From assembly GCF_024679245.1 (NCBI RefSeq), contig NC_090176.1, positions 18,779,293 through 18,843,292 of the forward strand: DNA of 64,000 nt, written 5' to 3'. This document shows positions 1 through 41,233 of the stretch, in pieces; positions within the stretch are counted from its first letter, which is position 1, and every line of letters begins with the position of its first letter. The translations under genes and the position numbers were made by a program. The stretch is from Pseudorasbora parva. Taxonomy: Eukaryota > Chordata > Actinopteri > Cypriniformes > Gobionidae. Under the pieces are notes generated by a model. The model was given only the letters and a program-made list of their open reading frames with translations, did no database searches and was not told where the DNA came from.

Positions 1-29881
<29,881 letters not shown>

Positions 29882-30754
29882 ACCAGTCTCAGCATTGCAT
29901 CTGTTCTTTATCTTCCAGTTTTATGAACAACGACAAACGTATGGTGCTACTTCTATGAAAAGCCATAGAAAAAAAAACTTCAAGAACACATATAGAAAAA
30001 TACCTGTCTCAACGTTTATAGCAATGGAACCTCAAGATCTACTGGCACATTTGCTTCACACAGAATGCTTAACTAACATTGTTCCATTGTGTCTAATGAA
30101 TGACACCTGTTTACACTTGCACTGAGTATATGTATTAGTAAGCAGGTAACCATCTTCAACAAGAGTCCATATGGATCGGATGCTATTCTGTCCAAGCCTT
30201 CTTACGTTATTTATCATGCCACTCAACAATATCAGATGCGGATATCATGTTTATTTCTCTCTAAGAATGTATAATCAAGCAACACTAACATTATAGAATT
30301 TGATAATTATATTTTCCTACTTCACTGTCAGTATGTTTGTCAGCACCCTCTGTGTATGATGTAGGAAAAGCAAATATCCAGCTTTGTTGTAAATATAGTG
30401 CTCTATTTAGTTACTTAACACTATGTCACCATAATCGTTTCAGGTAAATGCCATTGATTTTGTTATACTTAATTATTTATGAAAACTTATGCAATGAGTG
30501 TTTAAGCACCAAGGGGCCTTTCCTTTCTACATTGATTCTTTGTGAACCACTGCAAAATACCTTCATGGCACATAAACTGTAATATTCTGCACTGTTTTTT
30601 CTTTTTCTTTTTGTGCAGCATCAAGCATGTGGCCTTTCGACTAAAACCTGCCACGTTTCGATGTTTATCTTTGTTTATATGTGTATGTTTCCACTTTCAT
30701 TTTGGTGCATAAATGTTGTCATTGCTCTTATGTAATGGCACAGTTTCAATCTCA
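29882..30754 (+). other. Probable 3' UTR, proximal part
   Basis: This is AT-rich sequence directly after the stop codon with no reading frame or transposon signature. It is presumed 3' UTR of the collagen gene. There is no AATAAA in this part by eye. Confidence 0.5.
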
Positions 30755-31297
30755 AGCTGTGTTCAAAATCGCCCCCTATACCCTCATCCACTGTACCCTA
30801 CATTATTCCACTAACTAGGCCACTTTTAGGAGTGAATGAAAACGAGAGCGAATTCGGACACTGGGGATGCTGCTTTTGCATAGTTTGTGTTTGCTGTTTA
30901 ATAATCACTTGAACTTTCATTAATGAAAAGAATGATCTAAGTATAAACCGTAATTAAAGGCACAATATGTAAGATTTTTGGTTTAAAATATCCAAACCAC
31001 TTAAAATTATGTAAATTGTGTACTAACATTATCCCAAATATTCCTAATAATGTTTAAATCCAGAGAAATAAGCAATTTTAACAAGGACACAAACCATGTC
31101 CATGCATTGCCTATCAATGATATCATACTCATGTTACCCTCAATTTCCGGTTTAATTTTGGAACCATGGACACACCAAATACATTTATTATATTATGTGT
31201 TTTATTAGACAGATGAGCAAATGTTTGGTGACATTCATCGACAGAAAACAATTTATTGTTATTTAGCTCAACACAGTTAGTCTTACTGGCATTTAAA

Positions 31298-31430
31298 CGA
31301 TGCCCAATTGGCACTACTGGGGCTAAAATGTGCCAAGAAAACATCCCCCACACCATTACACCACCACCACCAGCCTGCACAGTGGTAACAAGGCATGATG
31401 GATCCATGTTCTCGTGTTTTGCCTGGTTGG
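31298..31430 (-). mobile_element. Tc1-like transposase fragment between direct repeats
   Basis: The minus strand reads MDPSCLVTTVQAGGGG then VMVWGMFSWH, a Tc1 catalytic-domain stretch. It is flanked by about 35-base direct repeats (ttattgttatttagctca, acacagttagt) at 31252-31290 and 31432-31470. Confidence 0.65.
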
Positions 31431-31940
31431 AATTATTGTTATTTAGCTCAACACAGTTAGTTTTATTGGTTAAATCTGGTTTTCTTGATTTACCGCGAGT
31501 ATCGTGTTTTTTACCGTATGTCGATCAAGCTTACAGTGTGCAACAAGTGTCTCATAGCAGCTGCCGAGCGAAGGCACAGAGTAACAATATAACATAATTT
31601 TCAACACACTCAACAGTATCTAATATGATAAAACAGCGCTGCGTTACCTCATGAGCGGAAGAAGTGGAAGCAAGTGAAATCAAGGCATCATCAAGCTAGC
31701 TATGCCTTTGTTTTGAACAAGCGACCTCTAGCAGCTCAAATTGACATATTGTGGCTTTAAACGATTTAATAATAAACTAAACATAATCCATACTTGTAGC
31801 CATTGGAGCACAGTTTTTGGAAAATGGGTGGATGATTTAGCTATGGGCGCCATCTTCTGGTCAGGCGCCGGAATTCATTCGGCGTGACCCTCACAGTGCA
31901 TTATATTCATTCTCTAGCCGTTGAGTGTACATCAGTCATA

Positions 31941-32239
31941 GGCCCTGTCGCAAATGGCACGCTTTATGTGCACTTTCGGTCGTGTGGACTTGCAATGGCC
32001 ATTGTGTGCGCTTGTCAGTCGAGTCCACAAGACCCTAGGGTGTCCCATTTGTCATTTAAGCTTTAAGAAGTGTGCTCGTAAGCGCCCCCTTTGCGGCTGC
32101 TATGCGCACTTCAGCTGAGGCCGCAAGTTTGCGAGCTACGCAGAGGACTTCTACCCGGCAGTCAAAGCGGCATTATATTGTGAAAGTGCGGACTCAGAGG
32201 AAGACTGTGAGGGTTTGGGGTGCCATTTGGGACAGGGCC
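31941..32239. mobile_element. MITE with GGCCCTGTCGCAAATGGCAC ends, ATA duplication
   Basis: GGCCCTGTCGCAAATGGCAC is inverted as gtgccatttgggacagggcc. ATA is on each side (31938-31940 and 32240-32242). The 299-base length and absence of coding fit a MITE. Confidence 0.75.
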
Positions 32240-33356
32240 ATACTCTTGTTATTGCAGTCCGCTATGGGATTGAATGAGTGCACTGATTAACGTCCATGGT
32301 TTTGGACAGCACAACAAATGGGTGTCCCCTCAAATAGAGTATAGAGGGCGATTTTGGACACAACCACAGCTTTCCCATGATGCAGTTTAACTTCCTATGA
32401 AAGACTCTACATTCTTACAAATGAAGGTTCTTTATTGGCATTGATGGTTCCACGTAGATCCTTCAACATCCTTGGAACATTTCATTGCACAAAAGTTTAT
32501 TTATAGTGGAAAAAAACTGTTCCCCAAATGGCTCTTCTGTGGAATCGCTGTAAAAACTTCCTTTTTGAAAGCATTACTTTTTAAAGAGTGCCCTGTCGAT
32601 CTCCTTGCAGGTCAAACATACACATATACAGCCCCTTCTGTATCTGTTTATAGCTCAGTTGTTGAACATTCAGTATGAACCTCCAAGTGCACTATAGTAA
32701 GTCACCTCTGTTGCCTTTAAAAAAATATGTGGTCAGGAATTCAAGCTCATCGCATCGTGTTTATTGCTACCACATCTACGACAAACTCGTCCAGATTTTA
32801 GGGTCTGTGTCTGAAGGAAACATGCTCCCTCTTATGCTATCTTTAATTTGAACAGAGTCGTATTGCCTATAGATTATGTTATGTGTCTTGAGTTATTTGT
32901 CTTAATGCCTCAGATGCCAGACCAAAGAACCTGCACATGTCCCCCTTACACAGTGGATTTGTTGCTTTGTTGTTGTTTAAAAAAAAAAAAAAATCATTTT
33001 ACACTGATAATACTTGACTATGCGATCAATGCTTGCTTTTATGAAACCTTCCCCAAAGTTGACCTTTTTTTGTTTTGTAGAATTCATCCAATTGTTACAC
33101 TAAGTAAATAGCTAGCTGTTTAAATTAAAGTTAAAGTGCCTTAGATGAATTCATGTGTGAAGAGTCACGGACGTGAGCCCACACTGATCTTGCACACCCG
33201 CTGTAGCCCTGTGCATTGATGTGCCCATGAAGTATTAACGGCTCTTGCTTTGGAATATGTTGATTAATACAGAGGTTGATGGAAATTTATGAAAATATAT
33301 ATATTTTTCAGTGTCAAATAATTTCAGTGATGCCCCCATTCTATACTGTGTCATAC

Positions 33357-33362
33357 AATAAA
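33357..33362 (+). terminator. Candidate polyadenylation signal AATAAA for the collagen gene
   Basis: This AATAAA is followed by a T/GT-rich stretch (atgtttgtataaatg and then tttgtctttt). It would give a 3' UTR of about 3.5 kb containing the nested transposon at 30755-32371. An earlier ATTAAA at 30953 or other weak signals could be used instead, so this is a guess from sequence alone. Confidence 0.35.
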
Positions 33363-33463
33363 ATGTTTGTATAAATGTATAATGCATTTGTCTTTTTAAT
33401 ACCAATATATTTTAAAATACAAAAATACATTATTAATGCTGTAAATTGTGCGTTCTCCCCAAA

Positions 33464-33600
33464 AATCTAAATTCTGTTGAAATGTACTCCCCGTCATGTT
33501 GTTCCAAACTTGTATGTGTACCACAGAAGAAAAAAAGTCATACAGGTTTTGAACAACACAAGGGTGAGTAAATGATGACAGAATTTAAATTTGTATCATT
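33464..33600. repeat. Partial copy of a common palindromic MITE
   Basis: gtcatgttgttccaaac, then gtcatacaggtttt and gagtaaatgatgacaga, match the arms of the element at 38514-38817. The surrounding 33600-34934 shows no gene or recognised repeat. Confidence 0.6.
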
Positions 33601-34934
33601 TTTGCTCCAAGCATAATCATTATATTCTTGTTTTTATTCTGTCAACAACATGGCAATGCCAATTTAGTATTATTTATAAATTATTATAATGTTTATTCAT
33701 TAAATTTGTAATTTTCTTTCAGTTAGTTTCCACAGAAACATTTTTAATACAATACCTTTTTAAGTTTATGTTTTTTTTGGTGTAATTTTAATATTTTATT
33801 TTAGTTCAGCTTACTTATATTGGCCTGGAGAGGGCGCTCTAAGCACACTAGTTTTTACAAAGTGGTAGCCCTTACTACAGCTCATTCCTGTCAAGTACTT
33901 ATCACATTACAAAACAAGGCTGTGAGGTATTTATTCCGATTACCTTTCACAATATTTACATTGCTTTAAAACTCATGTAGCCTGGGATTCATTATGAAAT
34001 CACAACTAGAAAAAAATATATAAATTGCTTTCCTATATTTTAGACTAAAATAATTGTACAAAATGTGTTTTCTAGCTGACCTTTGACCTTCATTTGGTAG
34101 TCATTTATAACTGACATTTTTCTATTAGTGTAAATCATTTGGGGCAAATTGTCTGAAACTTAGTAGTGAAAAGGTCTAAAATAATAATAAAAAAAAACTT
34201 TATTAACATTCAATTTCATCTTGTGCTATATTTCATATGGAACTCGCATGTGAAAATGTCAAAAACTGCAATTCAAATGCAACATAACTGCCTTAAAAAA
34301 ATTGCTTCTGTCTTGCTATTCTAAATGATTGTAGCACAAGTGAAACAGAACAGAACACTTTCCACGTGCAACTCGTATTATGGATCAGATTTTCCAAGCT
34401 GGCATAGAATAATGTACCCAAATGCCTGACTTCCACATCAATCTATGATTTATAATCGTCATCTTTGCCATCACCCTCACTTCTTCTATCCTCCTTGATC
34501 CTCAACTTCACCCTTTCTTACTATGACCTCATTTTCTGATGCCCTGCCGTGACTCTCTTTTATAAAACTTACTAACATTAACCTAAAACACAGGAAAAAA
34601 GACTATTATCCTGCCTGCCAGTACTGAGCAATAGTGCCAGCTACACAGAAAATATATATCCCCTAAAAAGACTTTGTAATTTATGCTTGTAATACAGATT
34701 TTTTGATCTTTGAGTTATTGTTTTTACTAAATGAGCATTAAAAATGACCAGGAAACACATATGGATGTACAATGATAGTCTATGTATTTTCTAGTCTAAA
34801 ATTAACTCAGTGTGGTGCCTTGACAGCATGTGACCTGACAGGTGCTAATGTCTACTTTACTTCCTTGTTGCCAGGCACATGGCTAATAAATGTTATTGGT
34901 TAAAGGGGATGTCATATGATATTACTAATATACT

Positions 34935-35502
34935 ATACACCGATCAGGCATAACAGGTGAAGCGAATAACTCCGATTATCTCTTCATCAGAAGAAGATCG
35001 GAAGAAGGCAGGCCAGAGGAGGCAGTGTGATGCTTTGGACAATGTTATGCTGGGGAACTATGGGTCCTGCCATCCATGTGGATGTTATTTGTACCACCAA
35101 CCTAAGCATTGTTGGAGACCATGTCACCCTTTCATGGAAATGGTCTTCCCTGGTGGCTGTGGCCTCTTTCAGCAGGATAATGTGCCCTGCCACAAAGCAA
35201 AAATGGTTCAGGAATGGTTTGAGGAGCACAACGCTGAGTTTAAGGTGTTGACCTGGCCTACAAATTCCCCAGATCTCAATCCAATCGACCATCCGTGGGA
35301 TGTGCTGAACAAAAAAGTCTGATTAATGGAGGCCCTACCTCGCTACTTACAGGATATTAAAGGATCAGCTGCTAACATCTTGGTGCCAGATACCACAGCA
35401 CACCTTCAGGGGTCTAGTGGAGTCCATGACTTGACGGGTCAGGGCTATTTTGGCAGCAAAAGGGGGACCAACACAATATTAGTCATAATGTTTTGCCTAT
35501 AA
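34935..35502 (+). mobile_element. Internally deleted Tc1/mariner relic of DD36 type
   Basis: The left end reads acaccgatcaggcataaca and the right end has an eroded inverse (gtcataatgttttgcct). The fragmentary transposase (34957-35322) includes GLFQQDNVPCHKAKMVQ and TNSPDLNPIDHPWD. Thirty-six residues separate the second Asp from the last acidic residue, as in the DD36E group, but that Glu is replaced by Asp and the first catalytic Asp region is deleted. It is dead. Confidence 0.8.
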
Positions 35503-36610
35503 ATGACGATGTCCCGTAAAGGGTTAGATCTAGTTTAGGAGTTTTGATTAGCCCTTAAATGCACACCTTGGGTCTTTAGTGACACGAGCCATCATTCACT
35601 ATCCTTCTCCTCATTCATTTTTTAAAGTTAGACATCAACATTCTTAATATTGCACAAATTATGCTTTATTTTATTCTTCTGTAATTGCTACTCTAATATC
35701 CAGAGAGTTTTATATTATTTTGATAGGTAGAGATCCAACTGTTTTAGATATAGGTCACTAAAGACACAAATATGTAATAATGATTTGCAAAACATTCATG
35801 CATTTAAGGGTTAACCTCAATTACACAACCTTCACCCTTTTACTATACTAGTATGTTTCACCCTGTATCCGAGACACGTTAAGTGTGCAACTGCATCTGT
35901 ATTTCCAATAATATTTTACATTATTATTTTACATTCTGATAATCTATCATTCCAACATCAGACATTTGCGCCCTTCCTTACTTCTGCTGAATTATAAACC
36001 TTTTCCTGCAAAAGAACAAAGACACAAAAGGTCATTTTTTTTTTTTCTTCAAAGGTTTCCTTATTAGCTTTCCTAGAAATGTTTAAGGATAATATCGAAG
36101 GTCCGGCTGGCCAACCACACACAAAATCACTGACCAATTAATGGCTCAGATTTTAAAACCCTGACACTATTCAGAATGAATTACTGCATTGGAGGACAGG
36201 ACTAAAGTGTGCTACTTTTTAAAGCAAATCCGTACCTCTGTGAGCAGGTTTTTGGCTTTTTTTTGGGTTAACTCTGATGTGTGTGAAGTGGTGTGTGGGA
36301 GCGCCTATGCTCTGGGTCGCGCTCGCAGATCAATGAATGCGAGAAGAGATAACCTTTCTCTTTCATCTCTCTATTTTTTTTTTTTATATATAGGATTCTC
36401 ATTCTCTTTCTCTCTTTCTGGTTGCCAAACGGACAAACATAGCCTTTTACCCGATTCAGTCATGGGCTGCTGTTAAAATGACGTGTATGAATGGGTGATC
36501 TTTGACCCTGAGCGAAGTAAGCTTTAGTAAGAAGAGTTTAGGGGTGGCTCATGCAACATGTGTGTGGAGATTTCGATCAGCTTTGGTCAAGCAATAGACA
36601 TTATGCACAT
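35503..36610. other. Intergenic, no gene seen
   Basis: This AT-rich DNA has a small pyrimidine-rich stretch (36360-36420). The open frame at 36189-36476 has no family resemblance and is probably chance. Confidence 0.5.
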
Positions 36611-36614
36611 ACTG

Positions 36615-36749
<135 letters not shown>

Positions 36750-37239
36750 CAGCATGTACTATATTTTAAAGTTCCTATTCCTAAAAGTGACCTTGAGCAT
36801 GTGAGTGTGGGTGTTTATGAGGTGAGTGGAGCAGCTGAGAAGTGTTGTGAAACTCTGTCGGTCAAAGGGAACATGCTGCAAAAGAGGATGACCGTGAATT
36901 GAGGTGAGGGGTCTGTGCTTTCAGTTTGAGATGGACGAACTTCAAGGAGACTGTACACAGCAGGCATGTGGATTCATACCCTTACTGGAGAGAGAGAATG
37001 AAAAAGTACAGAACAAATATTTTTGTGACTGGCCAATCAGCTGAATAAAGATGGTTACACTGGTATGTGCAAGCATACCATACCATACATATTCAGTGCG
37101 GGTTCATTTTGGGAAGCATTCTTACAATATTGGACAAAATATTCAAATTACAAGGTTCTATGATTGAAAATATTAACTTTTTTATGACATTCTTGACATG
37201 AAAAAATGTGCCGGTTTTTTTGTCTTTCATTTCTTTCTT

Positions 37240-37680
37240 TAAAAGTGCACTATGTAGCATTTTTGCAGTAAAATATCCAAAAACCACCAGGCCAGTGTTA
37301 AATATTTTGTTCAGTTGAGTTCTTACAATATCCCAAATGTTTCCAACTATTTGTAAATTGTATGAAAATTGATATTTTAACCAAGGTGCTGGAACGTCTG
37401 AGGGAGTCGCTGTAAATGGCATCATATCTGTGTTACTCTCGGTTTCTGGTTTTATTTGGCAGAAGCTTTTTACTCTTAGCAGTGTGAAGAAGTGTCACAG
37501 CAGCCGCTGAGTGAACACACAGAGTAACGTCATAACATCATTTTAAACTCACTTAAATGTATCTAATATAATAAACAGCAGCATTGCCTCATACTCGTGA
37601 CCGGAAAAGCATAAATAGTGCTGGCGAATGTCCTGTCCCGTCATAATAAAAGTCCCACTGCTCGCGAGGAGTGTGTTGTT
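37240..37680. repeat. Dispersed repeat related to 30955-31750
   Basis: aagtgcactatgtagcat, then aaatatccaaaaacc, tatcccaaatgtttcc and cagagtaacgtcataac, match the copy inside the AGCTGTGT-ended element. The ends are not well defined. Confidence 0.6.
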
Positions 37681-37687
37681 CATATCA

Positions 37688-37887
37688 TTAAAGGGATAGT
37701 TCACCCAAAAATGAAAATTGGATGTTTATCTGCTTAAACACACCTAAATCTGGGGGTGTTTCTTTAGTAGAACACAAATGATGATTTGTGATGATTGTTT
37801 CGTATGATGTTCGTATAATACGGCATAAAGTGCGTATCATATGCACGCGAAAAACATATGATACCCATATGATACCCATATGATACC

Positions 37888-37924
<37 letters not shown>

Positions 37925-38444
37925 GTAATTGTGCCGTGTTTTGACCTTCTTCGGCGGAAGTAATGGCATTGGGAATTCGTATGTATGTGTTTTTTTAATC
38001 TCGAAAAAAAAAAACATTGACATGCATTATACGGGGCGGCAGTGGTTCAGTGGTTCATGTAGGTTGTCTACTAACCGGAAGGTTGGTGGTTCGATCCCCG
38101 GTTCCACCTGACCAAGTGTCGAGGTGTCCATGAGCAAGACACCAAACCCCAAACTGCTCCCGACGAGCTGGATGGCGCCTTGCATGGCAGACACCGCCGT
38201 CGGCGTATGAATGAGTGTATGGATGTGTGAATGTGAGGCAATATGTAAAGCGCTTTGGCTGGCCATAGGGTCTGTTGAAAGTGCTATATAAATGCAGTCC
38301 ATTTACCATTTATACGAGCAACGGTTGAATTTAAAAATCTTAATTTGTGTACTACTAAAGAAACAAACACACCTACATCTTGGATGCCCTGGGGGTAAGC
38401 AGAAAAACATCAAATTTTCCTTTTTGAGTGAACTATCTCTTTAA
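37688..38444. mobile_element. TTAAAGGGATAGTTCACC palindromic MITE, split by a SINE
   Basis: The left end ttaaagggatagttcacc is inverted at the right (gtgaactatctctttaa). The inner arms also mirror (tgcttaaacacacc against cacacctacatcttgg then atgccctgggggtaagca). The centre contains a short TA tract and gatacccatat repeats. A SINE sits at 38033-38309. Confidence 0.75.
38033..38309 (+). mobile_element. tRNA-derived SINE with TTATAC duplication
   Basis: The head resembles a tRNA gene. An A-box-like stretch (agtggttcagtggttcatg) is followed by the B box GGTTCGATCC at 38088-38097. The body ends in a tail with aagcgctttgg and gctatataaatgcagtcc, a tail shared by fish SINEs and LINEs. TTATAC occurs at 38027-38032 and 38310-38315. 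It was inserted into the older MITE. Confidence 0.88.
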
Positions 38445-38513
38445 CAATCGCTCCAGCGGCCTTGCTCAGCTCCACAACACTCGGTCCTGCTCTGCTTCAT
38501 ACTACAGTAGCGT

Positions 38514-38817
38514 TAATATTTGACCCACAAATGAAAATTCTGTCATCATTTACTCACGCTTATGTTGTTCCAAATATGTATGAATTTCATTCTTGTGCTG
38601 AACACAAAGGAAGATGTTTTGAATAATGTGGATGGACCCCATTGACTTCCATAGTATTTTGCTTTTTCCATCCTATGGAAGTCAATGATGTCCAACCCAT
38701 GTTCTTCAAAATATATATTGTGTTTAGCAGAATATAGAAATTCATACAGGTTTGGAATGACTTTAGGGCGAGTAAATGATGACAGAATTTTAATTTATAA
38801 GTGAGCTGTCCCTTTAA
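38514..38817. mobile_element. Palindromic MITE with TTAA flanks
   Basis: aaatgaaaattctgtcatc then atttactcac is inverted at the right (gagtaaatgatgacagaat). The centre has a smaller mirror (gacttccatagtat against ctatggaagtcaatg). TTAA is at both ends. Confidence 0.75.
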
Positions 38818-39699
38818 GTATTATTTGGAAATGTGTTATGCATAAAATCCCATATTGAGTTGTAATGCTACAACTTGACTCTTTGTTGTAGTGACTGTTA
38901 TGTATAATTATCTGAATTGCACTTACACAGTTCAGTTCAGATAAATGCATGCTGTGAATAAATCATATCCTAACCTTGTCTAAGGCTGTGTTTGTTCTGG
39001 TAGCACTGCTGTGCGTTTGATAAGCTTTGGACATTTCTGTAGCCTTGCGTTAAAGCAGGTCTCTCTGATATGGTGCTTCTATGCCTTGAATGCTCATGCT
39101 ATGGGTTCACAGCATGTTCCTACTCCCCCTGCTTATCTTTTGCCAAGAGCACACAAAGGGCATGTCTCAACACTCTGCGCTAGTTTCATTTTTTCCTAAG
39201 GTTACCCCATTCTTCCAAACAAATGCTTCTGCTGCCCTGTGCCTATGGAGTCGTGAGTCATGAGGGAAGACTGGGGTGAGTTTTGGGTCTAGTGTAGCCT
39301 GAGGCATGCTGGCACTGCACATTCCCTTTGCTCTATCACCTGAGTTCACCTGTGACTGCTGTGGGCGTGCAGCAACATACATCAGTGCCGGAAATCTATA
39401 TGTAAAATGGGTAAAATTCTCAAAATGTGTGTTTTTGTCATGCTATTGTTGCAGGTTATTCTGTGTTCAAATATTTTCTCTTTTTCTGTCATCCTATTCC
39501 AAAATGTACGTACACCATTTGCAGGCTAATTGTGATTTTAGCAGTTTCAAAGCTTTATCAACCAACATTCAGGTTCTGGAAGCAAATATCCTATTTATTT
39601 TCTCCATTTTTTTTTTTTTTTTGTGATAGTTTGTTGATTGATGCTTTTTTTGAAGTCAGAATTAGCCATGTTCAATTGTGTTGAACAACAGAATTCCAG
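38818..39699. other. Intergenic, no gene seen
   Basis: There are no recognisable domains, repeats or long frames with codon structure here. Confidence 0.5.
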
Positions 39700-39909
39700 C
39701 ACTGTAAAAAAATAAATAAATAAATGCATGTCTCCAATTGAAACATTTTCTATTGACTGATCACATCTAAATGTTTCAGTGGGTCAAATTAAATTTCTGT
39801 GAATTGATGCAATTTCATTTACAGAAATTCAATTCAGCCAACTGAAAAATTTAGATGTGATCAGTCAATAGAAAATGTTTCAATTGGAGACATGCACTTT
39901 TTTATAGTG
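39700..39909. mobile_element. Palindromic MITE, CACTGTAAAAAAA ends
   Basis: The arms tctccaattgaaacattt and aaatgtttcaattggaga mirror each other, as do ctgatcacatctaaat and atttagatgtgatcag. A second copy of the family is at 46638-46852. Confidence 0.8.
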
Positions 39910-40023
39910 AGGTGAAAAAAACTATGATCCTGCAAAGAAATCTCCACCAGTAAATAAGCAAAATGCATCAAAAGATTAACCCGCTCCCAGGAGGAGCTAA
40001 AATTAAGCTCTCAAACTACTTAA

Positions 40024-41229
40024 GGGGGGGGGGGGGGGGGGGGGAAAGAGGTGAAACACTCAGTTTCAGTCAATCTCATGTCAATATTGAGTACCTATAG
40101 AGTAGTATTGCATCCTTCATATCTCCGAAAAGTCTTTAGTTTTATTATATTTATAAAAGAAATATAGGCTTTCTTTCGGAAAAAAACGAGCGCCTGGAGG
40201 CGTATTGTGTGGGCGGAGCTAAAGAATGACAAGTGCGCACAAAGCATGACGTCCTCAAGCGTGGAGAAACCCATGGCTATCGATCAGATTCAGCTAATAC
40301 AGATATGATCCAGAATCAAATTCGGAGGCTGAAATAAATTGAACAGGAGAAACATCAACAGCAGGACGTCCGTCTCTGTCTGTCTCTGTCACACACATTT
40401 GTGTGTGTTTACTCACAGTTTATGAGGACATGATTCGGTTTATGGACTATATGCGACTAAACCTTAGCAGTAGCAAGCAAAACAGTTTTGCACGTCAGAC
40501 TAGTGTAACGTTATACATAGAACAACAGTGGAGTAACCGTTAGCGCATTTGAATGACGAAGCACGCGATCGTGTCGTTTACTGATGTTTACTCACGCGAC
40601 GATAGCCAACAGCAGAGACATTTTAAGCAGTTTTACTCACCAGCTGCTTCCAAAGCAGGACCGAACCTTTATCGCTGGGACCGCTCTGTCAAAAACACAC
40701 TTCTTTGGTATGATTTGGTGAAGTCCTGTGACAGCAGTGACCGTGGAGATCCGCAATAGCTTCCCGTCATTTCTGCGTTCAAATCGGTTCAAATGCAGCG
40801 CTGCCTTCCCGGAATGCTGTGCTGAAGCGTTGAAGTCGCTTGATGTCACCCATAGGAATAAAATGGAGCGTGGCGCTAACTATAACCGACATAAGTGTTC
40901 ACGGACGACTGGATCTGCACCTGAGAGAGTGTTTACAGGCGTGCATTTCCTCTCTCGCTCTAGTCACGCGCGCTCACCCTATCGGGAGAAGAGCCCGTAC
41001 AGCCCATACAAGGACCTTCCGCTCTATCGACATCAAGCCGAGCTGTACTTGAAAAAAACTCTCCGAAACTTGTGAGAAACCGGAAGGAGTATTTTTGACA
41101 CAAAAAAATACTCCATCAAACGTCCAACATTAGTTTTTGAAACTTTGTCTATGTTTAGGATGGGAATCCAAGTCTTTAACAGTGTAAAAAGCTTAGTATG
41201 CATGAAACAGCATTTCACCCCCCCCCCCC
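40024..41229 (+). mobile_element. TTAA-class DNA element, copy 2, with G-run and C-run ends
   Basis: TTAA at 40020-40023 is followed by a run of 21 G, and a run of C precedes TTAA at 41230-41233. The body matches copy 1 across ttgagtacctatagagtag, catatctccgaaaagtctt, the short acidic exon (now broken by stops) and aacagtgtaaaaagc. Confidence 0.85.
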
Positions 41230-41233
41230 TTAA

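Larger units (their letters stand above)
30755..32371. mobile_element. DNA element with AGCTGTGTTCAAAATCGCCC ends, composite
   Basis: The left end agctgtgttcaaaatcgccc is inverted at 32340-32371 (gggcgattttggacac, then aaccacagct). The first eight bases match those of the element at 12416, suggesting one superfamily. It contains a repeat (30955-31750, related to 37240-37600), a Tc1 fragment (31298-31430) and a small MITE (31941-32239). No target duplication is clear. Confidence 0.6.

Noticed and set aside
38036..38105. Possible tRNA gene
   Set aside because: It has A- and B-box-like motifs but no cloverleaf closure, and it is followed by a SINE body and tail with a target duplication. It is the head of a SINE.
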